Of a stretch of 64,000 bases of DNA, positions 22,561-60,500 are shown piece after piece. The stretch's first letter is position 1; each line of letters begins with the position of its first letter. Source of the DNA: Brachyhypopomus gauderio (lineage: Eukaryota > Chordata > Actinopteri > Gymnotiformes > Hypopomidae); contig NC_135214.1 in NCBI RefSeq assembly GCF_052324685.1, positions 31,059,206-31,123,205 of the forward strand, given 5' to 3'. The notes below the pieces were generated by a model. It ran no database searches and had not been told where the DNA came from. It worked only from the letters and a program-made list of their open reading frames with translations. The position numbers and the translations under genes are program-made.

Positions 22561-22857
22561 CCCAAGATTTACGCAAGTGGAACCATAAATCTATTCTAAT
22601 CGTAGGTTATATTCAGTAACAAATCAATTTGATTCCCATTATTGCTTAACGTAAATCAACTTAATTTCATAAATTGTTATATAACAAACACACAAGAGTC
22701 TTATATCCAGCCAGTTTCAAAGTCCTTGCAGTCCTTCGTAAATCCATCTGTACGTCCATTCCAGTGCTGCGTGGATCCAGCGCCCGGTTTTGTAACATCC
22801 CTATATTGCCCCATTGCCTATCGCGGCGCAGGATGGACTAGTGGGAACAGAAACACT

Positions 22858-46959
<24,102 letters not shown>

Positions 46960-49765
46960 CCCCGCCCCACCCGGAGCCACACCACCCGCTCTTCTGACCC
47001 CCACCCGGAGCCACACCACCCGCTCTTCTGACCCCCACCCGGAGCCACACCACCCGCTCTTCTGACCCCCACCCGGAGCCACACCACCCGCTCTTCTGAC
47101 CCCCACCCGGAGCCACACCACCCGCTCTTCTGACCCCCACCCGGAGCCACACCACCCGCTCTTCTGACCCCCACCCGGAGCCACACCACCCGCTCTTCTG
47201 ACCCCCACCCGGAGCCACACCACTCATGAGCAGGAGGAGAAGGAACAAAGCTGAACATTCTGGTGCTGGGACAGATTTGCCATGTTGCCATTTTGGAACA
47301 CGAGCCCCCTCCTAACCCCCCCCCCCCAACCCTCGAGGTTCTCACCCATGGTTCCATCTCCCTGGCTGTCCAATGACTCTTCCCAAAACGCCGTGGATTA
47401 AGATCAAGTTTGCGGGGCTCAAAAGGAAAAATGGTGAGAAAGTACAGCCTATTGAGGTGTTTACTGCTGTTTTACAGTGAACTCCACACCAAGTGGCTTC
47501 GTGTTGTCTGTGCTATGTATTTCTAACACATCCATCAAAGACCACAGCACTAAAATGACCATTGATGGCACATGAACAGAAACAACTCCCTTCACCCTAC
47601 CCACACTCACTCTCATTTCCCTGGATTATGTAAGATTTTTGACATGTTTGACTTTTACTGAGTCTCTTCTATTTTGTGATCATAAAGGCCAGTAATTCTA
47701 ACTGGTGGTTTTACAGTGTGAGTGCTAAACTTTAGCATTCTATGTTGCATTCAGATTTGAACTAAAAAGATTGTTTCACCAAGTAAAGTGCCCATATTAT
47801 ATATAAAAGGTTTGTAGTAAAATTATTTATCAGACTAAATATCTCAGAATTGAATTAGCTTCAAAATTACAATTGCCTTATTGACGGGGAGGAGACTGAG
47901 ATTAGGCGCTCTTATTTTGACATTATTCTGAGTTCCAACCCTTCCATTTGCTTAATTACAGCTCAAGACCAAGACATAGCTTTAGCTGTCTGTTTTAAAA
48001 TGTCAGATATGAATGTATAATATAAAAGTACCCATGCATTTCTTTATTGGAGTTCATTTCTATTATTTATGTACATAATGTAGAGATTCGGCTCTTTCTG
48101 TCTTTTAAGATCCCCACAGTACTAATGGCTTTTTGAATCACTACAGGGCCCCATGTACAATGTCCTTCAGATCCCCTCTAGAACATTTCAACAGCTCAAT
48201 TGCTCATCTCTGGGGGTTATTATCGCTTGCCTAAACCAATTTATTAAAATAACCGTTACAATATACAGACCTCAGTGGCCCACTGCATATGGGATTTTGA
48301 AAAACTACTTAGAGCACTTGTGACAGCTGAACAACAAAAGTATTTGTCAAAATGTAATTGTACAGTATATACTCTGTGGATTGTTTGCTTGCAATAGTGT
48401 AATTCAGTGTAATCTTTTATGCATGTCCATCTAAAGAAAATATCTTGGTGAAATGCAGAAAAATGCTGAATGATGATGATGATAATAATAATAACAATGA
48501 TTATTACTACTATACAAGATATGGCAGTATGTGGAGTGATTTAAACCCCTTATGAGTTCCAGAAAATGCAACTGGAAATATATATCAGTACAAGTGAAGT
48601 GTGTATAATTTACTACCAGTGCCTACAACATGTAAAAGTGCTATTATTATGGAATGCCTCTATGAGAAGGCCACGCATGACTAATGACCACTACGTCAAC
48701 TCTGTGAATGTGGTTTCCATCTGAAATGAGCAAGAAAATTAACTGGCTTTATTATTATTTGTTTTAATTAGTGCAAAATAACCTTCAAAATACTCAGTGC
48801 AATAATGAATGTTTGAAATGAATAGATTTATATGTGCACGTCCGTTTTAATACCGAGGTCCCTTATTTTCAACTTGTTTCTCTAATAGGATATTGAGATA
48901 CTGATATAAGCTTGTCCTTACCCATTACAGCTGCCTGAATGTTCTCACAGCAGTAGGGCACTGTTTACAGGTCATAACAAGGTCCTGGAGGATTGGTTGA
49001 AGTTATAAAGAACTGTTTTTGCCTGTACTTCAGGTTGGACTTCATGGGCATTGTCTATATTCTGAAGTCTTAAGAGACTGTGAGAACCAGGAGATCAGGA
49101 CTAAGTAGGAAGTGATGACATGGTTCTTATGCCCTGGGTGTTGGACTCTTCAGATTTTACTAGGTTAGAAATGTGCTGGGGTTTTTTTTTCTTTCTGACT
49201 GAAACAATTGCATTGAATTGAGGATTTTGGCAATGTTTAGAACTGAAGGTGTATGGCGTAAAAGCACAAGAGAAAGGCGAGCTTTTCAGAGATGCCTCAC
49301 TCTGTTTTTATGACCAACTCATTTTTTGTTTTGCAACTTATGAAGATTCGTATGAGCATTATGAACATGGCATTTGCCCCCTAAACCAGTATTATGTCAG
49401 ACACCAGTTAGCACTTCTTATGTAAAGACTAGGGCTTGATTTTCTGTTTGTAACTGCTTCTCCTTCACAACACTCATTTTTACAGTTCTGTTTCTGTTGA
49501 TCATATATGTCTGTCTGTATGTATGTATGTATGTATGTATGTATAGGCCATTAATTAATCTGATATAAAAAAAACCACTTGTGTACTGGCTGTCTACAGG
49601 CTTTTAAAATGGGCTTCATGTATTTTATTTTTGTTTATCTGTTTTCTGGGGGAGGGGGGTTGTTTTTTAAATTTACAAAGTATGTTCCTTATAGTAGGGA
49701 CTTGTTTAAATATGGTAAGTAACATGTAATTAAGTCTAAAAGAATAAATATGAATCTTTGAATCT
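46960..49765 (+). other. eps15: eps15 3'UTR
   Basis: Non-coding sequence after the TGA at 46957-46959, starting with a 34-bp minisatellite. It is AT-rich with no other gene, and an AATAAA at 49743-49748 is the likely poly(A) signal. The 3'UTR would be about 2.8 kb. Confidence 0.6.
46964..47224. repeat. 34-bp minisatellite directly after the eps15 stop codon, about 7.5 copies
   Basis: Head-to-tail units carry CACCCGGAGCCACACCACCC and GCTCTTCTGA cores, almost without variation. The array begins within five bases of the stop and is probably transcribed in the 3'UTR. Reverse-strand ORFs here (repeating WGSEERVVWLRVG) are artefacts. Confidence 0.95.
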
Positions 49766-50180
49766 ACTGCCTTGTGATATCTGTTCAATACATACAATAG
49801 GCTATATCAGAATTAAAAATAACAAATGGTTACTTAAGATTAGGTAAAAATTTGAAGGTTAACAGTTATCCGACGCATAATATAGGTTACATTTCTGTCC
49901 TCACTTAAACAAAAAATCTATTTATTTAATACATGCAGCTAATTCGTTTACACGGAGGTCTTTAAGACCGAGCAAAAGGTAGAGTGTTACATTCCGGTAG
50001 TTTTAAAGGTCCTCGTTAACGTGGGAGATGAATGTGTCACACCTTCCTGTCTTCGTGTAGGACGGGGGACGTTAGCGACACGTTCACTTTGGCTTTTGGC
50101 GATTACCTGCATTTAGTCTGGTACGAATGCCCAGGTAGACCTCGTGTTCCAGTCTTATTGGACATCTGTCCCCGTTTGGA
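49766..50180 (+). promoter_or_regulatory. eps15-ttc39a intergenic / ttc39a promoter region
   Basis: Only about 400 bp separate the probable eps15 poly(A) site from the ttc39a ATG. CG dinucleotides become frequent from 49970 onward, as in a CpG-type promoter. No TATA box is evident. Confidence 0.45.
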
Positions 50181-53100
50181 ATGAGTTTTTGGAGACGCAA
50201 AAAAAAGAATGACGCCAAAAAGTGAGTTTGCCCGTCTACTTTCAAAAGAAACCGCTTGACTATAACGTAGACCAGATTACCGAAATGATAATGGTTTATA
50301 TACGGTATATAGTTAGAGAAGGTTTCGGACTGAACAACTTTGCTCTCGAGTGTTCCCAGAGGACTGACAAACGTCTGAAGTGCGAGTTAAAATACTAACT
50401 AGACTGTGATTTCATCATCACATTGTGAGATGTCACATATATATGGTCCGAGTTTGTGACACTTAAAAAGACAGACATCATTTTTCATTTGAGGTGCTTT
50501 TGGTTACAACCAAATCACATTGTGTTTCTACCTGTTCACCATTAAAATAGATTACTAAAAAAACGATTACTTCTTTGTATATGAACACACTGTCAAGCAA
50601 ATCAGATGCTAGACTTCCTCACACAACAAAGAGGTGCCTTGAATTGCAGCTGTTAAAACTGACAGACCATTAACTTTTTCTGACAGGTTTCCTCATAGCC
50701 CGTGGTAAGAAACTCGTGACCAGCCAGAACTGATTGGCTCAGTCGGGCTTTATCTGCCTATAAATACACTACCACTAAAAGGAATCTCGTGTGTAGTCTC
50801 AGAAGAGATGGAAATATGTGCTTCTCACGACTGCTCTCAAAGAGCAAACTGGCCTCGCCAGTAGGTCTACAAAACGCCATTCCTTTCTTGTTCCACACTC
50901 ACGTGAAGGTACACTAGCTTGACAAGTTTCTAAAAATAATTATTTGAAATGTACAGTCCATTAAAATATGCCTAGTTGAGTGAAATAAACGCACAGGTAT
51001 TCAGAGGTAATAGAGAAACAGTATCAGAAATGGTATCAGACATGCATATATGGAAAACACTTTGGTACACAACCTCTTGAACTTCACACAATCAAAGTAA
51101 TAAGACAGCAATCTAGGGAGTATACATGTGTAAATGTAATACGAGTAATCACACTGCTCCCCAAGGCTCTTTACATGACCCCCTGGTATTTATCATTCAC
51201 ATCTTGCATTTACATTTCCAGTCTGCCTCCCATTGTTCCCAGTAGCAATCATACTGGTTACCAATTACAGAGCATGTGAGCTATGCAATCCTGCTGTTGG
51301 TCTTCTAAGCGACACATATACATGTCTCGAAAACTAAGGTGATCTGTCTCTAGTCTATTAGCTGGCCCTAAGTTCAGGCTGTTTAGGGCTGCGTTTCTCC
51401 TCTGACCTTAACCACATCTACTAGTGCACACACTCTCTATCTGCTACCAGGGCCAAGGAACAGACACAGCTTACAGTGAGCTGGAGGTCTTCATCTTGAG
51501 TTCTCCATTTTAAACAAATGTGTTAAGTCTAAAATCAAATCTTTTCAAGACATAATATTCAAGGTTCGCATTAATGCTTGACAATATTTATTTTTCTTGT
51601 AATGATATTACTAAAGACTATTATTTTGTTCTTACACCATTACAGACCTTCCAATGTAGTGTTATGAGGGTGGTGGGTTATTCCTTAAATTTAATTGATG
51701 ATTTGTTTTAACAGCAGAAGAAAATGCTTGTCATAGCCAATGGTTACTATAAGTAAAGTTTCTTACACTAATGTGATTTGCAGAAAGGAGGTTTACAGTA
51801 ACGGTGCCATGCAAAAATAATAAAAGTCAGATTCACCTGGATTGTTCTAGCCAGTAATTGTTATTGCAAGTCAACAAGCTCTTAAAGTAATCTACAAAAT
51901 GTCAAAGTTAATTATTTGTCAGCAGATCTATAAAAATGATAAAAGATCAAAAATGTTCCTGACATAAATATTCTACCCCTTCATACTAATACATTGAAGC
52001 ACCTTTAGTTGTCATAACAACTTGTGACAGAGTCATTTAAATGGGTGCTCTGGTTGAATGGGTGCTATGGTTGACATGTCAGGTAGTTGTTTCTGTGGTC
52101 CTGTGGTCAGAGCTCATGTTTACCTACTTTTGGACCTGGGTTCAAGTCCTGGGTAGGATATGAGCCTTCAGGCTTCGGCACACTACTTGAAGTCTGATGG
52201 AGTCTTTCTGGAGGTTTCCTCCAGTTTTGCACAATGTTTGGGATGCTTGTGGATTCCAGTTTTCAAATCGTGACACAGATTCTCAGTTGTATTCAGATAT
52301 ATCCATTGATGAAAATTCAGATGATTCAGATTCACCTTTTTTAGTTGTTCAGTGACTCCCTGTGTTGCTTTGATTTAGTTATTGGGATCATTGTCCTTCT
52401 GTAAAGTGATTTCCTCCCGTTTTTTAGTATACGGTTACATTTTTGTCTTTCTGACCACAAACTCCTCGTGTTTCAGTTGGGTCACCTTGATGCTTTCTGG
52501 TATGATGCGGCTTCCATTTCTTCATAATTGATCCAGTATTGCTCAGATCCAGACACTTGAATATTACTTTGTGGCCTTTTCCTATCACGTGAATATTTCT
52601 AACTTAACCTCTGATTCCTTTAGAATAATCTTTGGTCCTTTCCTTTCCTTCTGACTAGTGATGCTTTAATTAAGGAGGATAATACTTATGTAAATAGCAT
52701 TTGGTTTTAGTTTTTTTGTCACAAAAAACCAATGTAAATACATAAAACCAATTTACATAATTGGTTTTACATAAAACCAATGTCACCAAATCAAACGATT
52801 TGAGCACCATCTTTTTAGGTAAAAAAAAATCGATGTATGTTTAAATATGCTTTTTAATCTGATTTTAGGGACAAACCTGAAGAAGAGGAGGTCCCCCACT
52901 GCACCAGCCCACAAGCACGGTCAGTCGGTACCACTAAATATAAATGTCATTTGCTTTATCAGAAGTGTTATAGGCCAGTAATAATAAATATGTATTTCTT
53001 TTTTTTTTTTAGGTCACCAATAATAGAAAGTGATGGACTGGATTCTCTCATTACAGACTCTAGGTAAAAGCATTGTCTTGTCTCTTGTCATGCATCAATA

Positions 53101-54023
53101 GATTATTAACAGTGATATAAGAAAACATCTAGGGAACCATTTTACCACTTGGCTGAGTTTGAATTTTGCCCCCATTTTGAGAGTTCTTAGTGTTGATTGT
53201 AAGTGAACTGGAAGTGTTGAGTTACTCACAACAATGGTTCTCTTTCAGGGGTTCTTCTAGCAGATCATTCTAACTTTCCCTCGTTACCTACACCCTCTTC
53301 TCTCTGTTATCTTATAGGTCGCCGGTGCCAGACAGCACAGATGACCTGCAAGAGATGTCATCTACATCGTACGTTTCTTTTAAACTGTCCAGTTAATTCA
53401 TTGACAGTTTAGCCCAAAATGTTTATTTTTGATTTGTTTAAAGGCCAAAATTATCTAATCACCTGCTGCCAAATCATTGTTATCGGTAATTCCGAAGTGC
53501 TGATGTCGTACAATTTGTGATGTCCGTTTGTGGTGTACACCTATCACACGTTAGCGCTGACTGGTCTGACTGCTTGAGGGTTGCCTATATAGACTGGCCC
53601 AGAATGATCTCGTCTGAGTGACCGTATTGTGACAGTATGTCAAGTCAAGAGTCAAGTCAAGAGGCTTTTTATTGTCATTACATCTGTGTACAGGTACACA
53701 GTGTAACGAAATCTCGTTCCTCCGGAACCGTGGTGCAACACAAATCAACAGTACAACAAACGACAAAGTGCAGCAGGGTAGCAGTACAATGTGCCAAATG
53801 TGCAGCATGGGACAATCTCACAACAAAACACAACAATAAATACAACAGACCAGAGACAACTGACAGACATGACAGTGTAATGCTGGTACAGTGCAATGTG
53901 GTGTGAGTGGTGTCAGAGATGAGTGACTTACTGTGACATATGGAACATACATGAACACAGCAGTTCTGAGATAGAGTTAGCAGATTCTGTGGGAGAGCAG
54001 CAAATATTTCTGGTGGGGATGGA

Positions 54024-54084
<61 letters not shown>

Positions 54085-57000
54085 CGGAAGGTGGGGGTTC
54101 AGTGCAGTCTTTTTGTGCGTGTGGGGTCAGATCAGTGTTGGTGTGTGTCAGTTCCGTCTCTGGGAGTTGAGGAGCCTGACTGCCTGGTGAATGAAGCTGT
54201 TACAGAGTCTGGAAGTGGAGGTTCGGATGCTCCTGTATCTTTTGCCGGACGGCATCAGAGTGAAGAGACCGTGTGATGGGTGTGATGGGTGGGGTGGGTG
54301 TGATGGGTGGGATGGGTGTGATGGGTGTGATGGGTGGGGTGGGTGTGATGGGTGGGGTGGGTGTGATGGGTGTGATGGGTGGGATGGGTGTGATGGGTGT
54401 GATGGGTGTGATGGGTGGGATGGGTGGGATGGGTGTGATAGGTGTGATGGGTGGGATGGGTGGGATGGGTGTGATGGGTGTGATGAGTGTGATGAGTGTG
54501 ATGAGTGTGATGGGTGTGATGGGTGGGATGGGTGTAATGGGTCTTCCACAATGCTGGTGGCTTTGCGGTGGCTTATTATTGATCAGGACCGAGAAAAGGC
54601 ATTGTCATGCTGAGCATGTTTTCAGGTGATTTAATTGATCTGCTGGCGTTCACGTTTACCTGTAAATGTCTACAAGTGCCTAGTTGCACCCACCCACACA
54701 CCAATACAAACATCATCCACCCACACAACAATACAACCATCATCCACCCACACACGCGTGCACCAATACAACCATCATCCACCCACACATCAATACAACC
54801 ATCATCCACCCACACACGCGTGCACCAATACAACCATCATCCACCCACACATCAATACAACTATCATCCACCCACACACTCGTGCACCAATACAACCATC
54901 ATCCACCCACACACACACCAATCCAACCATCATCCACCCACACACACACACCAATCCAACCATCCATCCACACACACACCAATCCAACCATCATCCACCC
55001 ACACATGCACCAATCCAACCATCCACCCACACACACACACTAATCCAACCATCATCCAATCACACACACACCAATCCAACCATCATCCACTCACACACCC
55101 ACCAATACAACCATCATCCACTCACACACACACCAATCCAACCATCCACCCACACATGCACCAATACAACCATCATCCACTCACACATGCACCAATCCAA
55201 CCACTCACACAAACACCAATCCAACCATCCACCCACGCACGTATATTACCCACCCACCAATCCAACCATTCACCCACTTATCATCCCCCCAGTCCACTAA
55301 CCCACTCATCCACCCACCTGCCCACCCATCCACACACTCACCAACACACACAACCACACATATAACCCCTCTGCCTCATTCTCCCCTCTTGAGTGGCAAA
55401 GATGACATTCTTCTGATGTCAGAGGCAGCCTGAATGACACGCCTGTTGTGACGTTGGTGGAGTGAACGAGTAAACTCACTCTCGGTGTGCAATACTAACG
55501 CTGAGCACATCTGTTTCACATCTTCACGTCTTCTTCACTACCACTGCCCTTTGCTGTTTGCTCATTACAAGCCTTTAAGACAGAGCCATATGTTTATAAT
55601 GTTTACATTTTGTCATTTATGGATGTTTTGACTTTCATGTGCCATATTCAGTACATCTTAAAGACCGGAACAGGTTGTACATGTTTTACTGCAGTTAAAT
55701 ATAGGCAGTAATCCTGTCTGGTCAGGATGAAGTTTATTATGTATCAACTGCAGTGGTTACCGGCATTTTTACCACAACACCAGCTGCATCAGTAAACCTC
55801 CTGCCTAGAACTAATATTTGTCCATCAAGACCTTAGTATTATTATCTCCTTAGCTGAGTTGAACACTCTCATGTATGACACATACCCTTACACAGTGTTG
55901 TCAAACATGTTAACAGCTGCCGCATTGGATTCCCTTAACAAGAAGACAGGCTCCGTATTGCAAAGTGCACACATGCTCTGGAGAGCGTTTAGGGAAATGT
56001 CATTGTTTTGATCAGCAGGCCACATCTCGGAAGAATCTTTATATGCTGTGTAGTGGAGGTGGAGCCGTTGAGGTATACACGTGATTATGGGACATATACA
56101 CGTGGTTATGGGACGTATACACGTGATTATGGGACGTATACACGTGGTTATGGGAAGTATACACGTGATTATGGGACGTATACAGGTGGTTATGGGACGT
56201 ATACACGTGATTATGGGACGTATACACGTGGTTATGGGATGTATACACGTGATTATGGGACGTATACACGTGATTATGGGACGTATACACGTGATTATGG
56301 AACGTATACACGTGATTATGGAACGTATACACGTGGTTATGGGACGTATACACGTGGTTATGGGACGTATACACGTGGTTATGGGACGTATACACGTGAT
56401 TATGGGACGTATACATGTGATTATGGGACGTATACACGTGATTATGGGACGTATACACGTGATTATGGGATGTATACACGTGATTATGGGATGTATACAC
56501 GTGATTATGGGAGCACACTTGATGCTATGCGCTTCCTCATTGGTACATTAACACAAGTCCCATTCAGCACTATGTCAGGGAAATGTTCATTAACATACAG
56601 ACATTAAGGTTAGAGGTGGCCGTGATCGTATAGTCAGCGTACTTGGGTCATACCGAGTCTTTTGTTATGGATTGCTGATCATACGTGGAAGTTCGTTCCC
56701 ACAATGCTGCATTTAATCCAGCATTTACTCCTGACCTTTAACCCTTTGAGGGATCTTCTAAAAGAATAAAAAATAGTTTTTTTCCTAAGATTCTGGGATA
56801 ATGTCCAGCTAATGTATGGGAATAACCTTGGTGCTGTCTGTTTCAAGTGCCACTTGTATCTGTGCCAATGAAAAGGTCTATGGGCAGAGGTGGCACCGTC
56901 TGTGGGCTCTGTGACAGAGCTGAACTATAACACTGCAGTAAAACAGCAGTAAAAACAGCCTCTCTCTCTCTCTCCCTCCCTCCCTCCCTCCCTTTCCATC

Positions 57001-57356
57001 TCTCAGCAGCTTGCTGTATGCTACGTCATTCCCTCCCATACTAAATTCACAGTCTAAAGTTAAGATACTCTTTCTTTCCTGAGTGTCACGATGGGACTTT
57101 TCTCCCACTGGGTCACACTCGCGGGCCTCCCCCCCCCGCTACAAGGATGGCCGTTGTAATTGGAGTCAGCGGCTCCATTGTCACTTGACTGCAGTGCATA
57201 TCTGTAATGTATATTTGTACCTTTGTTTATTATTTGGCTGTAGTCCAGCAGAAGAAGGCTGGTCTTCTTCTCCTGCTCTGGCCAGTCAGAGGGCAGGCTG
57301 CAGTGTGTAGCGTGAGTGTGATGCTGAGAGGAGGAGGGGCTTAGGGAGGAAAGCCG

Positions 57357-57429
<73 letters not shown>

Positions 57430-57552
57430 GGGGAGAGGAAGATGAAGCAAGAGAGGGGGCCGGAGTGTTTTGCTTCTCTGCGTGTGATAGTCATCCCAAT
57501 CTTATTAAGCTCTGCGTTCTTCCTCTCTGCTGCTCTCTTGGTTGTGTAAGTG

Positions 57553-57584
<32 letters not shown>

Positions 57585-60500
57585 CGTGTGTGTGTGTGCG
57601 TGTTAAAACAAGAGGAGATCTGCTGTTGGGAGTAGCTGAGAAAGGCTGACCTGAGGCACGTTGTGAACGTTCCTGCTCTGCGTGTTTCTATTTGACGCCT
57701 TTTCCACCTTCTTTGTGTCCTTCGCTGTACCAGATGAAAATGTCAGAAAAGGCAGAAACTCTGGCGAACGGGTAAGAATGTGCCGCTGCTAATGGGTCAT
57801 TGTGTGCAGGCGTGCGTGTGTGTGTGTGTGTGTGTATTCTTCAGTTATCTGACAGTATACACAAATGTTGTTTTGAAATGCAAGTTCTGGATGCTGTGTG
57901 GTCGGTGGAAGGGAGCAGGTTTGTGAGCAACAGTGTTCAGCATTCGATCCTCTAGTTTTCAAGCTTCTGTTATTGTCGTGTCACTCTAGCTAACGTGAGC
58001 TCATATGCACTCAGGACTTCAGTGTGAAAGTAAAGGTTACAGAGCGACGATTCAGCCATTATCTAAAAAAATCTCCTTGCACTACAAGTTTGTGTCTTGC
58101 CAGCTAGTTTGTCCTTTGTACCAGTAGAGATCTTCGGAGCTCAGGAGCTCCCCCTGGGAGATCAACATTTTCAAAGTGGCTGACTAAGTCATCATCTTCA
58201 CCGTGAACCCTGACCACAGGACACAATGGGACTTAGACCAAGAACTTAGACCCAGAACTTAGACCCAGGTGAAAGTCCACCCTGAACAACGGCTTCTATT
58301 TGGTGCATGTGCTCAGTATAAGCTGAGCTGTACAGATGAGTGGCGTCATACTGGGGTTTTATCCCTCTCTTTGCTCAATCTCAGAGGCTTCAGATTGGGG
58401 CAAACATGGCGACACCCAGTGCTTCTTTCCATTCCCTTTATTTACTGACCAAATGTTTGTGACTTGCATTGGTTTATTCAACCCAGATGGTTGTTCCACT
58501 ATAAACATACAGTATATAATATATATGTGTGTACATACACATATAGTGTTCTCATGTGTCACATTTGAAGTAAATCACAATCATCGATATATAAAGCTTA
58601 TACACTGAGCTGTTCAAAAAAAGGAAATGACGATATCCTGGTTCCCGTTTCAGCTGTGGAACGCTATCTTCATCTGGCCATGTTACTCTGTTCCCTCTGC
58701 GTAATGCCTTGTGCTGGGCTTTCCAACGGGCTCTCGAGGTGCTATTTGAGGAGCGTACAGGCAGGAGCTGAAGTGCCTGCAAGTCGCCCCACATACAAAA
58801 AACTCGACAGCCACACAGGCCTCTGGCCCTATAGGGCCGACCGTTAAATGAGCCGGGGGTTAGTTAGTTATGGCTGAGGACACAAAGGCTGCCCCTGTCC
58901 TTCGGTGTGGGGAGGAGAGACGTGCCTCTTGTTTAGTTGCCCCTCTGGCCTTGCTTGGCCTGTCTCCTTTGTCTTCTTGTGTGCCGGTCTGTTCTCCGCT
59001 CTCCTGTCCATAGAGGAGTTCATAATTCAGTCCTGTTTCCCACATGTTTTGCAGAGACTGCGTTGCATGAGGGTCTGTTATTGAATTACATGATGCATTT
59101 AAAGCTTGTTAGTCGGACTTGTGGTCGCTCGAATGACACATTTCTCTGCAAGAAGTCATTTTGAAATGGATTTGGGATTCGGAGCTAGTATTTCTGTTGT
59201 TTATATGAGCTACAGGGTTTTGTTATTTCCTGCAACCGTACACAGATCATAGCTCTTATCAGTATTAGCATCAGCATGAGCAGATATGATCATGCACACA
59301 GTTAGAACACCATCAGTACAGTTAGAACACCATCAGTACAGTTAGTACACCATCAGTACAGTTAGAACACCATGAGATCACCATAAGTTCTCCATCAGTT
59401 CACTATCAGTTCACCATCATCGTTTGTTGAAAGCACTTTTGGCCCATGAAATGACATCATCCCCATCTGTTCTGGAGTGGTAGCATAAAAACACTCAAAA
59501 GGTCCATGTGAAGTTTCTGCAAACATACACATTGTACCATGTTAATTAATGACAGGACTGATCTGGGATCAGTGTATTGTAGTCTTCTCCTCTCTTGCAT
59601 TGTTATAGTTGCGTGAGTGTTAAAAGGATGCAGGTTCTGGGCTCCTCTGTGCTGGACTTCAGATCCGCTGGCACTTCCTGTGTAAAGATGGCCAAACAAA
59701 CCATCATCTTAACTTTGCTGGACTAAACATTACAGCATGAATCTGCGCTGAAGTCTGTGTGTCACACACTACTAGCCTGTGTGTGTTTGGCACTGCGCTC
59801 AATTACGCATGTCACTACGATGTACAGTGCACCCACTGCAGTGCTGGACATCTCTGTGTTCTCCACACACACACTCTACCGCTACCGCACATACCTGCAC
59901 ACTGTCCTACTTCCAAATAGCACCTCGAGAGCCCGTTGGAAAGCCCAGCACAAGGCATTACGCAGAGGGAACAGAGTCTCAGTCTATATGATATGCCACC
60001 TCTGCTCCAATAAGTTTGTAGGTCATTCTAGTCTCCCTGTCTTCATACTAAAATGAGAACCAGAACTAATGCCCTGGGGTACATGACTGACCACGCACGC
60101 ACACACACACACACACACACTTAAACATTTAAAGAACATGAAACCGCTGACAAATTGTTTAACAGATCAACATCTCTTCCTCAGATACAGTAGACGCTCA
60201 GATATAATGTTTGTTGACGGATAATGTTTGTTGATAATCACTTGATCTGTGATTTGAAGCTGAGTGATCTCAGGTTTTCAATATATGAAAGTAGCCTTAG
60301 ACACCATAGAGAGTGTTGCACATTTAACATGTCCTGATTACTCATTATCAGCTGTTTGTATTCCATGGCACTGGAACCTGTATGTAATCTAATGTAATCT
60401 TGTGCAGCGTGCTGTAAATGTGCTTATCAGATATTTCTGTTTATACTAAGATACATGATGGTTTTCCTGTTTCCCTCTGTGTTGCGTGTGCACGTGTGTC

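Noticed and set aside
54607-55365. 252-codon His/Thr/Pro-rich ORF
   Set aside because: The + strand of this tandem repeat is nearly free of G, so stops are rare; no domain is visible.
56008-56607. 199-codon Tyr-Thr-Arg-Asp-Tyr-Gly repeat protein
   Set aside because: Seven-codon reading of the 21-bp E-box array; no splice or start context and no homology recognised.
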